In this document: in pieces, positions 1-8,715 of the stretch | How positions within the stretch are numbered: position 1 is the stretch's first letter | Layout: every line of letters starts with the position of its first letter | Assembly: GCA_012103475.1 (NCBI GenBank) | Contig: WLWS01000002.1 | Span: 124,001-188,000 of the forward strand | Source: Gammaproteobacteria bacterium | Lineage (GTDB): Bacteria > Pseudomonadota > Gammaproteobacteria > Eutrophobiales > Eutrophobiaceae | Direction of reading: 5' to 3' | DNA: 64,000 bases | Notes under the pieces: model-generated | What the model saw: only the letters and a program-made list of their open reading frames with translations | What the model was told of the DNA's origin: nothing | Databases searched by the model: none | Program-made: the position numbers and the translations under genes

Positions 1-141
1 GGTTGGGCTGGCGCTGTTGTTGCTATACCTGGCTTAGCCGCGGCACCGGATACTGCAGCTCTTGGTGCAGTTGGTGGTTATCGCGACCTACTCAACTCAG
101 CTCGTAACTCGGGCGTGTTGATGGTATTTAGCCTGCCGTAA
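1..141 (+). CDS. xoxF: XoxF-type methanol dehydrogenase, C-terminal end (5' truncated by the window)
   Basis: Only the last 46 codons are present. They encode the typical end of a PQQ-dependent methanol dehydrogenase large subunit: a GWAGAVVA segment, then LGAVGGYRDLLN and a final GVLMVFSLP before TAA. The family oxidises methanol, and often formaldehyde, in the periplasm. XoxF forms use a lanthanide with PQQ and MxaF forms use calcium. The metal-site residues lie outside the window. XoxF rather than MxaF is inferred from the xoxJ-like neighbour and the absence of mxaI/mxaG downstream. A strong terminator follows at once, so the next genes probably have their own promoter or depend on read-through. 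Confidence 0.8.
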   Translation, partial: GWAGAVVAIPGLAAAPDTAALGAVGGYRDLLNSARNSGVLMVFSLP

Positions 142-173
142 GCTGACTTTAAGTCACGCTTAAAAGTAGTATG

Positions 174-208
174 AATCCCCGGTATCGAAAGGTACCGGGG
201 ATTTTTGT
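174..208 (+). terminator. Rho-independent terminator after xoxF
   Basis: A perfect 11-bp stem (AATCCCCGGTA, 174-184, paired with 193-203), an 8-nt loop and a T-rich tail (202-210). It lies 33 bp after the xoxF stop. It probably cuts transcription of the abundant dehydrogenase message before the downstream electron-carrier genes. From 211 to 397 I see no gene and no convincing promoter. Confidence 0.88.
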
Positions 209-412
209 TTTATCGAAGTAAGAAATAAAGCCGGTGTGAAACTTGTTTTTTATTCCAAGGTCACATCATTATGAATGTTTGAAGAACATATCTATAGTGA
301 TGTGCAAAGAGTTATTTTATCCTTTAAAATATCGGCGCCCTTGACCCGATATAAAAAAATATTTTTTGGTGGTTCGCCATCAACCAACAAATTAAGTAGG
401 AGATAGTTAGCA

Positions 413-847
413 ATGAGTATTAACAGATTCCTTTTTTCAGCAATTACCTTGTTTTCCCTGATAGTATCTACAAGTTCTGTATTTGCCGAAACTCATACCA
501 TCAACGCCGAAGCTCGACGTTTCGTTGCGGATATAGCTTATATTCAACCCGGTGATACAGTTGGCTGGATCAACATGACATCACATAACACCGTGTCGAT
601 TGATGGCCTGATACCTGAAGGTGCCGAACCCTGGCGCAGTGAATTAGGGCAAAACCTTAAATTGACTCTGGATATAGAAGGTGTCTACGCTTACGTGTGT
701 GAGCCTCATCTTGGATTTGGTATGGTTGGTTTAATTATTGTGGGAGAGCCCACAAACCTGGAAGCTGTGCGCGCGGCTGCATTGGAGTTACAGGGACCAT
801 ATCGACGAATACTTGGTAAGTTAAAGAAAGTGCAGGGTCCCAAGTAG
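413..847 (+). CDS. Pseudoazurin-type blue copper protein (periplasmic electron carrier)
   Basis: The 144-residue protein has a Sec signal peptide (residues 1-25, cleavage near VFA-ET) and one cupredoxin domain. The type 1 copper ligands are visible as His58 (in SHNTV), Cys96, His99 and Met104. The C-x2-H-x4-M spacing and the following VGLIIVG strand match pseudoazurin. The ATG at 413 has AGGAG at 398-402. Pseudoazurins shuttle single electrons in the periplasm. Because the gene sits between xoxF and xoxJ, where xoxG (cytochrome cL) usually lies, it may accept electrons from XoxF; that role is inference. Amicyanin is a less likely alternative because of the C-terminal extension and loop spacing. 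Confidence 0.85.
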   Translation: MSINRFLFSAITLFSLIVSTSSVFAETHTINAEARRFVADIAYIQPGDTVGWINMTSHNTVSIDGLIPEGAEPWRSELGQNLKLTLDIEGVYAYVCEPHLGFGMVGLIIVGEPTNLEAVRAAALELQGPYRRILGKLKKVQGPK

Positions 848-877
848 AAAGATAATTTGCTACAAACTGGAATAACT

Positions 878-1732
878 ATGTTTATAAAAAGATCTCTGCT
901 CCTGTCAGGTCTGAGTTTACTTATGCTGCAGGTGAACGCCGCTCCTACCCCTGGTGTTGGCGCACTCAAAGTGTGTGCTGACCCCTATAATCTTCCTTAC
1001 TCGAATAAAGATGGTGAGGGCTTTGAAAACAAAATCGCCGAATTGTTCGCGGCCGATTTAGGCGTGCCTCTCAAATATGAGTGGTTTCCACAGCGGATGG
1101 GTTTCATAAGAAACACTCTAAAAGCAGAAGGCACAGATGGCGGCTTTAAGTGTGATTTAGTCATAGGTGTTCCAGATCGCTTCGAGTTGGCGGCGACGAC
1201 CAAAGCATACTACGCATCGACCTACGCCTTTGTGTATGCGAAAGGACGCGGTCTTGACGAAATGAAAGAGCCGAAGGATATCAGCAAGATATCAGACGAG
1301 GCAAAACAAAAAATTCGAATTGGCGCTTTTGACAGGGGACCAGGCCAACTCTGGCTCTTTAAAAATGGCCTTTTCGCTAGGATGAAGCCCTATATGTCGC
1401 AATCCGGAGACGTAAGGGTTAATCCAATTAATATTCTTGATGACATTGTGGCGGACAAAATAGACGCGACTGTTATTTGGGGACCTATTGCGGGTTTCTA
1501 TGCGAAAAACAGTGAAGCGGATCTGGAAGTCATTCCTTTGCCTAGCGGTAAAGATAACCCGGAAATGAAATTCGATTACAACATGTCAATGGCTGTCCGA
1601 TATGGAGAAAACAAATGGAAGGGTGCAGTTAACGAACTGATTAACAGGAACAAGGATAAGATTAAAGCTATTCTGGATGACTACGGTATCCCGGTCGTTC
1701 CCGTTAAACAAAGTGCAGAAGATAATGATTAG
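878..1732 (+). CDS. xoxJ: XoxJ/MxaJ-like periplasmic binding protein
   Basis: The 284-residue protein has a signal peptide (residues 1-21) and then the hallmark start of the quinoprotein-dehydrogenase-associated binding proteins (LKVCADPYNLPYSN at about 30-43). The family has a bilobed solute-binding fold. MxaJ/XoxJ proteins are needed for, or help, maturation or activation of the adjacent methanol dehydrogenase rather than transport. The ATG at 878 is preferred because it begins the hydrophobic signal; an in-frame TTG at 857 is possible but adds unneeded residues. It lies 30 bp after the pseudoazurin gene, so the two are probably cotranscribed. The xox identity is inferred from the neighbouring XoxF. 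Confidence 0.82.
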   Translation: MFIKRSLLLSGLSLLMLQVNAAPTPGVGALKVCADPYNLPYSNKDGEGFENKIAELFAADLGVPLKYEWFPQRMGFIRNTLKAEGTDGGFKCDLVIGVPDRFELAATTKAYYASTYAFVYAKGRGLDEMKEPKDISKISDEAKQKIRIGAFDRGPGQLWLFKNGLFARMKPYMSQSGDVRVNPINILDDIVADKIDATVIWGPIAGFYAKNSEADLEVIPLPSGKDNPEMKFDYNMSMAVRYGENKWKGAVNELINRNKDKIKAILDDYGIPVVPVKQSAEDND

Positions 1733-1742
1733 AATAAGAAGA

Positions 1743-2528
1743 ATGAATAAATTGGAAAAAAGAAGATTACTACCTGCAGTTGTCGTGAGCTGCTGTTTTA
1801 TGCTTGTTACGGGAAATTCAGCACTGGCGGTTTCAGATGTTGATAAGGTAAAGGAAGAAATTGAACCGAATATTGGCAGGATGGGAGACTCGGTGATTGT
1901 CGATGCAGAAAAGTTTGACTTTTCTGATGCAGAGCGAAAACTGTGGCTTAATGATCATCTGGGGAATGTCGAAAAACCTGCACGCTTATACTACGAGTTT
2001 GTGAAAAGCGGAACTTATGAAGAAGGTTTTTCAGATGCCGTATATCTGGATATTCTCGAAATCAATGATGACGGCAGTAAAAATGCTCTGTTGGAGTTTT
2101 TTACTGCAGACAGACAACAGGCGGCCAATAAAGATAATTTATCTAACATTACCGGCAACCCGATAATAGGGATTTATATGCAGGGTGATGTTGTCGAAAT
2201 GAACAGATTAACAGATGGCCATTGGCGTTATTTTCATAAACGCATAAAAATTGCCATATCAGAAAGTGCCAAAATTGATGACATAAGTTTTGATTTTGCA
2301 GGAAAAAAAGTTGCTGGAGAAAAGATTACCATCACGCCGTACGTTAATGATCCACGTCGAAAACAATTCGAGCAATTTGCAGATAAACGTTATGAATTTA
2401 TTTTTTCCAAACAGGTGCCAGGTAGCTTGTATCAGATAAAAACAATCATTCCGGATAAAAGCGGTGCTGACAAAGAAGCTCTGATAGAAGAAATTCTCAC
2501 TTTGAAAAACGCGTCTTTTTCCGGTTAA
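1743..2528 (+). CDS. Exported protein of unknown function in the xox cluster
   Basis: A 261-residue protein that I do not recognise. Residues 1-29 form a signal peptide (positive start, hydrophobic core, cleavage near ALA-VS). The mature part is acidic, has no cysteine, and is predicted to be soluble and periplasmic. It has no motif for haem, copper or PQQ. It starts 10 bp after xoxJ, so it is likely cotranscribed; translation could also begin at 1725, which overlaps xoxJ. Position suggests a role with the periplasmic methanol dehydrogenase, for example assembly or electron transfer, but nothing in the sequence proves it. It converges on the formate dehydrogenase gene with 39 bp between them and no clear terminator. 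Confidence 0.7.
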   Translation: MNKLEKRRLLPAVVVSCCFMLVTGNSALAVSDVDKVKEEIEPNIGRMGDSVIVDAEKFDFSDAERKLWLNDHLGNVEKPARLYYEFVKSGTYEEGFSDAVYLDILEINDDGSKNALLEFFTADRQQAANKDNLSNITGNPIIGIYMQGDVVEMNRLTDGHWRYFHKRIKIAISESAKIDDISFDFAGKKVAGEKITITPYVNDPRRKQFEQFADKRYEFIFSKQVPGSLYQIKTIIPDKSGADKEALIEEILTLKNASFSG

Positions 2529-2567
2529 CGCTTTTCCAGGGGATTGTGATTTGGGGATGTTCCGCCT

Positions 2568-5324
2568 TCAGTCAGCTGGTGACACATTAACAGCGCAGTA
2601 TTTAAATTCGGGTATTTTGCCAAAAGGATCAAGAGCGTCATTTGTTATCAGGTTTGCTGCAGCCTCTCGAAAGGCGAATGACATCATTATTACTCCTTCT
2701 TGTATATTCGAATCTGCACGAGCCTGAGCCTCAAGCTGCCCTCGTCTCGACTCAACTTTAATCCTTGCTGAATCATTGATTTCAAGTTTGTCTAATAAAG
2801 TCGGGTTAATAAAAACTGTTGGGATTGGTTCCAGTTCATCAAGAACCCGGGAGTGTCGCGTCATCGTACCAGTATGCCAATGTTCGAGTTGACGGCCAGT
2901 TATAAAAACAACCGGATAGTTTTCGTCCGGTAGCTCATCTGGCACGATACGTTCGGCAGGTACAAACCTTCCCAGACCATCGTCCGTCGGGAAAATCCCG
3001 TTTTCGAATATAACCGCCTGACCAGAATCCTGCTCATTGATGAGTGGGTATGTCAGTGAATCTTCTTCTTGCAGACGATGCCAGGTGATTCCACCCATAC
3101 TCGGCGTGGCTACACGAATTTCTTCAAAAACGTCTTCGGCTTTCTCATAAGTCCAGTCAAGACCAAGTCTCGCTGCCAGTTCACAGATGATCCAGAGATC
3201 CTGTCTGGCTTCTCCTGGCGAATCTATCGCTTTTCTCGCAAGCTGAACACGTCGATCGGTATTAGTGAAAGTTCCGTCTTTTTCAGCAAAGGCGGATGCA
3301 GGAAGAATTACATCGGCATAGCTACAGGTTTCTGTAAAAAATATATCCTGCACGACCAAATGCTCCAGTTTCGACAAGGCATCACGAGCATGTGTCAAAT
3401 TTGGATCTGACATGGCCGGGTTTTCACCCATTATGTACATACCATGCAACTCATCGTCATGAATTGCATGCATAATCTCTACGACGGTCAATCCAGGTCT
3501 TGAGTCCAGTGAGGTTCGCCAAAGAGCCTCAAATTTTTCCTGGGCGAGTTTATTGTTAACTGGTTGATAGTCAGGATACATCATCGGGATTAAACCAACA
3601 TCTGAAGCACCCTGAACATTATTCTGTCCTCTGAGAGGGTGTAAGCCAGTACCCGGACGTCCAATCTGGCCAGTCAATAACGCGAGAGAAATTAAACAGC
3701 GGGCGTTATCAGTGCCATGTATATGCTGAGATATACCCATTCCCCAGAAAATAATGGCTGTTTTGGCAGTTGCATACAGGCGAGCAACCTCTTTTATCGT
3801 CTCTGGTTCTATTCCGCAGATCGGGGAGACTTTTTCTGGACTATAGCTCTCAAGGTTTGTGGCGAACGCTTCGTATCCTTCAGTATGCTCAGCAATAAAG
3901 GCTTTGTCTTGCAGACCTTCAGAAACGATCGTGTGCATGATAGCATTGAGTAAGAGCACATCAGTGGATGGGCGAAGCTGTAAAAAATGTGAAGCGTGTT
4001 TGATCAGCTCTGAGCCGTAGGGTTCAATAACTATTAATTTACTACCGCGCTCTGCCGCATTTTTCATGAAGGTCGCAGCAACGGGGTGATTTGAATTAGG
4101 GCGAGCGCCAATAACAATCATCACTTCTGCCATTGTGCCATCTTCTACCTGATTGGATACCGCACCAGAGCCAATTGTTTCGAGCAGTGCGGCGACAGAG
4201 GAGGCGTGACAAAGGCGAGTACAGTGATCGACATTGTTACTCTGAAAACCAGTACGAACCAGTTTTTGGAACAAATAGGCTTCTTCATTGCTGCCCTTGG
4301 CACTCCCGAAGCCAGCTAACGTGTGAGAACCACGAGTATCTCGAATTTCCTGCAAACCTCTGGCAGCCAAATCAAGAGCTTCTTCCCAACTGGCTTCACG
4401 AAAATACTTGTCAATATCCTGCTTATCAATCAAATCAGAGGTCTTCGGAGCATCTTTACGCCTTATGAGAGGTCTGGTTAAACGATCGGGATGATGAATA
4501 TAATCGAAACCAAACCGACCTTTGACACAAAGACGACTTTGATTGGCAGGACCATTTCGTCCATCGACAGAACGTATTTTTTTGTCCTTTATATTGAATG
4601 TAAGAAGACAACCAACGCCACAATAAGGACAAACTGAATCGACTTTTTTATCCGGCTTTTCCAAAGCAGCATTATTGGCAGGCATTAAAGCTCCTGTCGG
4701 ACAAGCTTGAACACATTCCCCGCATGCGACGCAAGTGCTGTCACCCATAGGGGTATCTATATCAAACACAATTTTTGCTTCCCCACCCCGAAAGGCAAAC
4801 CCTATAACATCATTCACCTGTTCCTCCCTGCAGGCACGTACACAACGAGTGCACTGAATGCAGGCATCAAGGTTGACCGCCATGGCAGGGTGACTGATGT
4901 CCGCGGCGGGTTGCACTCGTCTTTCAAAACGTGGTTGATCGATATCCATCTGGTCTACCCAGAAAGCGAGTTCAGAATCATGGGAATATGGTGAGACACC
5001 TTGCTCAGGCATATCGCTTAAGAGCAGTTCCAATACCAGCTTCTGTGATGTTCTGGCTTTGTCATTGTCACTTTGCACGTTCATGCCTTCAGCTGGTCTT
5101 CTGCAACACGAGGGTGCAAGAGCGCGTTCCCCCACTATTTCAACGACACAGGCCCGGCAATTACCATCTGCCCGGTAATTGTCTTTGTAGCAAAGGTGAG
5201 GGATATCAACTTTGTTTCTCCTGGCAACCTGTAGAATGGTTTCTTCACCATATGCTTCTACAGTTTCACCATTAAGAGTAAAGGATGTTACTGTTTCATC
5301 AACAAAATCTGGCCTCGCTGACAT
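2568..5324 (-). CDS. fdhA: NAD-dependent formate dehydrogenase, catalytic alpha subunit
   Basis: The 918-residue subunit oxidises formate to CO2 at a bis-MGD Mo or W centre. The N-terminus carries a NuoG-like [2Fe-2S] domain (Cys45, 56, 59, 73), then two ferredoxin clusters (C155-x2-C-x2-C-x3-C; C198-x2-C-x2-C-x3-C) and a cluster before the molybdopterin domain (C232-x2-C-x3-C, with Cys266). The metal ligand is Cys372 followed by His373, aligned to the selenocysteine of E. coli FdhF; no in-frame TGA is present. The ATG follows the beta-subunit stop directly, with GAGGAG inside that gene's end. Subunit layout matches the alpha-beta FDH1 of Methylorubrum extorquens and the FdsA family. It ends the long minus-strand gene run. 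Confidence 0.93.
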   Translation of the reverse strand: MSARPDFVDETVTSFTLNGETVEAYGEETILQVARRNKVDIPHLCYKDNYRADGNCRACVVEIVGERALAPSCCRRPAEGMNVQSDNDKARTSQKLVLELLLSDMPEQGVSPYSHDSELAFWVDQMDIDQPRFERRVQPAADISHPAMAVNLDACIQCTRCVRACREEQVNDVIGFAFRGGEAKIVFDIDTPMGDSTCVACGECVQACPTGALMPANNAALEKPDKKVDSVCPYCGVGCLLTFNIKDKKIRSVDGRNGPANQSRLCVKGRFGFDYIHHPDRLTRPLIRRKDAPKTSDLIDKQDIDKYFREASWEEALDLAARGLQEIRDTRGSHTLAGFGSAKGSNEEAYLFQKLVRTGFQSNNVDHCTRLCHASSVAALLETIGSGAVSNQVEDGTMAEVMIVIGARPNSNHPVAATFMKNAAERGSKLIVIEPYGSELIKHASHFLQLRPSTDVLLLNAIMHTIVSEGLQDKAFIAEHTEGYEAFATNLESYSPEKVSPICGIEPETIKEVARLYATAKTAIIFWGMGISQHIHGTDNARCLISLALLTGQIGRPGTGLHPLRGQNNVQGASDVGLIPMMYPDYQPVNNKLAQEKFEALWRTSLDSRPGLTVVEIMHAIHDDELHGMYIMGENPAMSDPNLTHARDALSKLEHLVVQDIFFTETCSYADVILPASAFAEKDGTFTNTDRRVQLARKAIDSPGEARQDLWIICELAARLGLDWTYEKAEDVFEEIRVATPSMGGITWHRLQEEDSLTYPLINEQDSGQAVIFENGIFPTDDGLGRFVPAERIVPDELPDENYPVVFITGRQLEHWHTGTMTRHSRVLDELEPIPTVFINPTLLDKLEINDSARIKVESRRGQLEAQARADSNIQEGVIMMSFAFREAAANLITNDALDPFGKIPEFKYCAVNVSPAD

Positions 5325-6986
5325 TTATTCAAACTCCTCTGGGAAATATTTTATAGCGTTACGCATGGGGTTGGGGGCCGCCTGACCAAGCCCACAAATA
5401 GAAGCATCTTCCATGACAGTCGCCAATTCTTCCAATAATGGAACATCCCAGTTTTTCTTGCGCATGAGTATTGAAGCTTTTCCTGTGCCTACACGACAGG
5501 GAGTGCACTGGCCACATGACTCGTGTTCAAAAAAACGCATTGCATTCAAGGCCATGTCTCTAGCATTGTCATGTTCCGACATTACAATGATTGCGGCAGA
5601 GCCGATAAAACTTCCATGTTCCTGAAGAGTGTCAAAATCGAGGGGAATATCCCCAAGTCTCGCAGGTAGCATTCCTCCTGAAGCGCCCCCGGGGAAGTAA
5701 GCATAGAATTTATGTCCATCAAGCATACCCTCGCAATACTCATCAATCAGTTCATGAACCGTAATCCCGGCCGGTGCTAGATGAACTCCGGGCTTTTTAA
5801 CCCGGCCGCTGACTGAAAAAGAACGCAGGCCTTTACGACCGTTTCGGCCATGTCCGGTAAACCATTCAGAGCCTTTCTCGAGTATGTCTCTTATCCAGTG
5901 AAGAGACTCCATATTATGTTCAAGCGTTGGTCGTCCAAATAAACCGACTTCAGCAACGTAAGGAGGACGCAGGCGGGGCATACCGCGTTTACCTTCAATG
6001 GATTCGATCATTGCGGATTCTTCACCACAGATGTAGGCACCTGCGCCACGTCGAATATGAATTTCAGGTAAATTGAATTCCGGGATTTTTTCTAACTCAG
6101 CTATTTCTTTTTGTAATATCTGTAGACATGCCGGATATTCATCGCGTAAATAAATATATATGTCATCAGCTTCAATAGCCCAGTGGGCAATTAATGCGCC
6201 TTCTATGAAGCGATGAGGGTCAGTTTCCAGATAATGACGATCCTTAAAAGTTCCGGGTTCACCTTCATCAATATTGATAGCGATAAGTTTCGGCGCTGCC
6301 TGTGATTTTAATATTCGCCATTTTCTCCCTACAGGAAAGCCTGCGCCACCCAGACCACGTAAATTAGAATTTTCCAAAATACTAATAACATTATCGGCCT
6401 CCCATTTTCCGTTCAGACAACTCTGATAGCTTTTGTAGCCACCTCCCTTTCTATATTCATCAACACCAATATATTTCCCAACTTTGATCCTTGTATCGTT
6501 TTGTTTAAGCAAGGAGTTGACCTTCTCTGCATCCGCTTTTGCGACAGGCTTAGTCCCCACAACCGCAATTGGAGCGTCCTGACAACGACCAACACAAGGC
6601 ACAGCTTGAATACGGACACCTTCGAGATTCATTTTCTGCAAATTATTCAGTAATTCTTTAGCGCCGAACATTTCGCAGGTTAGTGATTCACAAACCCTTA
6701 CTGTAAGCGGGGCAGGTTTTGTCTCACCTTCCAGCACTACGTCAAAATGATGATAAAAGGTCGCGACTTCATATACTTCGGCGCTTGGTACTTTTAACTC
6801 ATGGGCAAGAGCCTGGACATGTTTATCTGAAATACAATGGTAATGGTCCTGAATTTTATGCAAATATTCAATTAGAAGATCTCGGCGCCTTGGCATGTCC
6901 GCAATCAGATCGCAGACTTCCTGAATCGATTTCTTATCGTGCAGTCGATGGTTATTACGGCTTTTACTTTGAATTTTATTTTTCAT
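5325..6986 (-). CDS. fdhB: NAD-dependent formate dehydrogenase, fused gamma-beta (NuoE-NuoF-like) subunit
   Basis: The 553-residue protein fuses a NuoE-like thioredoxin-fold domain (about 20-170; [2Fe-2S] cysteines 99, 104, 131, 135) to a NuoF-like diaphorase (about 185-553). The latter has the FMN/NAD glycine-rich stretch GLGGAGFPVG near 210 and a C-terminal [4Fe-4S] motif (ESCGQCTPC with a later Cys). It passes electrons from the alpha subunit to NAD+. The same fusion is known in the beta subunit of M. extorquens FDH1; FdsB and FdsG are separate in Cupriavidus. Its ATG overlaps the fhcC stop by 4 bp (ATGA), so translation is probably coupled to the upstream Fhc genes. Confidence 0.93.
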   Translation of the reverse strand: MKNKIQSKSRNNHRLHDKKSIQEVCDLIADMPRRRDLLIEYLHKIQDHYHCISDKHVQALAHELKVPSAEVYEVATFYHHFDVVLEGETKPAPLTVRVCESLTCEMFGAKELLNNLQKMNLEGVRIQAVPCVGRCQDAPIAVVGTKPVAKADAEKVNSLLKQNDTRIKVGKYIGVDEYRKGGGYKSYQSCLNGKWEADNVISILENSNLRGLGGAGFPVGRKWRILKSQAAPKLIAINIDEGEPGTFKDRHYLETDPHRFIEGALIAHWAIEADDIYIYLRDEYPACLQILQKEIAELEKIPEFNLPEIHIRRGAGAYICGEESAMIESIEGKRGMPRLRPPYVAEVGLFGRPTLEHNMESLHWIRDILEKGSEWFTGHGRNGRKGLRSFSVSGRVKKPGVHLAPAGITVHELIDEYCEGMLDGHKFYAYFPGGASGGMLPARLGDIPLDFDTLQEHGSFIGSAAIIVMSEHDNARDMALNAMRFFEHESCGQCTPCRVGTGKASILMRKKNWDVPLLEELATVMEDASICGLGQAAPNPMRNAIKYFPEEFE

Positions 6987-7831
6987 CTGCGATTTCTGGC
7001 ATTTTTCAATATCAATATTTCACCCATTCCGTCAGTGGACGTGTCACCAGCAAAACGAAGTGCTTCAGGACCAAAGTCACTGAATACTTTAAATTGCTCA
7101 CATGATAGAGCAAGTTGCTTAAATAATAATCTCAGGAATTCTATCTTCAACAAACCACAATCGCGAAAAGTGGCCATAAGATGTATTGGCTTCTTGCCAA
7201 GTACCAAAGTTCCCCGTTTCATATTGAAGCCCAGATAAGCACCTGTTTTCCCGAGAATGATAATAGTGCCTGCAAGCATATTGCTGGCACAATACTCACC
7301 ACTATTGCCAAATACGACAATCATTCCGCGGCGCATTCGATCACCTATTCGGCTGCCTGCATTACCATGAACAATTATCGTACCTTCATTCATTCCTGTG
7401 ATATTACCGACTGTGGCGGCGCCGAGAAAATCACCAGTATCCCCATGGACTTCGATTTTTCCACCAGTCATTCCTGCCCCGGCGAAATTTTCACAGTTGC
7501 CCTTAACTTCAATATATCCACCTTTCATGTTCTGCCCCAGATAATCACCAGCATTACCTGAAATCTCAATACTACCCTGAGTCATATTCTCACCAATACG
7601 AATGAGCTTGTTCTCGCAATTAGAAAATACTATTTTTTGGCTATCGGAACCGGAAATCGAGAATAAACTGGCAACTGTTACCGTAGAACGGCCAAGTTTT
7701 AGCTTCATGGCAGCAATCTGTTTTTTGGATTTTCCCTTGAGATTATCAGGAGTCAAGGATGAAATGTTTAACTCATACTTGAGAGAAGCTTGAAGTGTGA
7801 AACGAAGTGGCCTCACGAGAGTATGTCCCAT
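6983..7831 (-). CDS. fhcC: Formyltransferase/hydrolase complex subunit C, copy 2 (FhcC)
   Basis: The 282-residue protein has the FwdC/FmdC beta-helix made of repeated GxGxxMxxGxIxVxGxxG units (about residues 80-200). In characterised complexes this subunit is a structural scaffold that binds FhcD and FhcA. The ATG at 7831 lies inside the end of fhcD copy 2 (19-bp overlap), and its stop overlaps the formate dehydrogenase beta start. The reading frame is intact although the neighbouring fhcA is broken. It is clearly divergent from the second fwdC at 13565-14374, so the two sets are old paralogues or came from different sources and are not a recent duplication. Confidence 0.87.
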   Translation of the reverse strand: MGHTLVRPLRFTLQASLKYELNISSLTPDNLKGKSKKQIAAMKLKLGRSTVTVASLFSISGSDSQKIVFSNCENKLIRIGENMTQGSIEISGNAGDYLGQNMKGGYIEVKGNCENFAGAGMTGGKIEVHGDTGDFLGAATVGNITGMNEGTIIVHGNAGSRIGDRMRRGMIVVFGNSGEYCASNMLAGTIIILGKTGAYLGFNMKRGTLVLGKKPIHLMATFRDCGLLKIEFLRLLFKQLALSCEQFKVFSDFGPEALRFAGDTSTDGMGEILILKNARNRR

Positions 7832-8709
7832 AATTTAAAATGGTGTGGTCCGAGTTTGCCTCCATAGTTCCCAGCACTGATTCGATATATACCTTTTTTT
7901 CGACCGAATTTGCAAACAGCATGGATACCATCATGCATGGCCTTGTTTATTGCCTCCTCATTCAGCCCATCTATGACAATCTCCAGCACTGAACCGGTTT
8001 CATCATCTAGTTCGGTATCTACCTGTCCTTTTAAAGTGGGGCAAAAAACTTCGTTGGTGGATGCAGGCATAAATTTATATTTGGAACCAATTTTTGACCC
8101 AGAACCAACAATTCCACCCGGGAAAGTAGTCACAGCACCGTGAACTTTTCTTATAGCCGCTACAGCCTTCTCACAGGCTGTTAAGCCATGACGGGAGGTT
8201 TTGGCCAGCACCATGAAATTACCGCCTCCGATTGCCGGCACGATACCAGTGGTTTCTTCACAGACGAATTCTCCATGCATAACGGGTATTCTCCAATAGC
8301 GGATACCGTCAATTTTCTTTGAAATCTGATAACCATCGCCAAAATAGCGAAGACTTCTACCCAAGGGAATCATTTTGTCGCTGTGACTTCCTGAGAAGCA
8401 TGCACTCGTTGCAGTAGTCATCACGGACTGTCCAACTCGTTTTGTTAATTGGTCTTGTAGTGCCGATTTAGACATAGCAAAAATTATTACAGCTATCCCG
8501 GGTCGTCCATCGGGTGTTTCATCTGGGGAAAGTTCTCTTTCTATATCCGCTTCACATCCACAGGCAATAACTGATGAAGCAAAACCGGTAAGCGAGTTTG
8601 CCGCACGGTAAGCCCACTTGAGTGTCATTGCCGTAATGATCAAGCGGGTAGCCTTCATTGGAAAAGCTTCAGCAAAGGTGTTATCGATTTTTACTCCGTT
8701 TATTTCCAT
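7813..8709 (-). CDS. fhcD: Formylmethanofuran:H4MPT formyltransferase, copy 2 (FhcD)
   Basis: The 298-residue protein belongs to the Ftr family, which moves the formyl group from formyl-H4MPT to methanofuran inside the Fhc complex. Both Ftr lobes are present, with family signatures such as SLTGFASSVIACGCEADIE and SKIGSKYKFMPASTNEVFCP. The frame is complete. A segment highly conserved in the family (VGQCVMTCPTTACYSGL in the paralogue at 14380-15270) reads VGQSVMTTATSACFSGS here, so two cysteines and a proline are lost. This may mean relaxed selection, fitting the broken fhcA just upstream. It lies 6 bp after the fhcA stop. Confidence 0.87.
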   Translation of the reverse strand: MEINGVKIDNTFAEAFPMKATRLIITAMTLKWAYRAANSLTGFASSVIACGCEADIERELSPDETPDGRPGIAVIIFAMSKSALQDQLTKRVGQSVMTTATSACFSGSHSDKMIPLGRSLRYFGDGYQISKKIDGIRYWRIPVMHGEFVCEETTGIVPAIGGGNFMVLAKTSRHGLTACEKAVAAIRKVHGAVTTFPGGIVGSGSKIGSKYKFMPASTNEVFCPTLKGQVDTELDDETGSVLEIVIDGLNEEAINKAMHDGIHAVCKFGRKKGIYRISAGNYGGKLGPHHFKLWDILS

Positions 8710-8715
8710 TGATCT

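Noticed and set aside
4205..4213. Possible selenocysteine in the formate dehydrogenase active site
   Set aside because: The codon at the metal-ligand position encodes Cys372; no in-frame TGA or SECIS-like need is seen.
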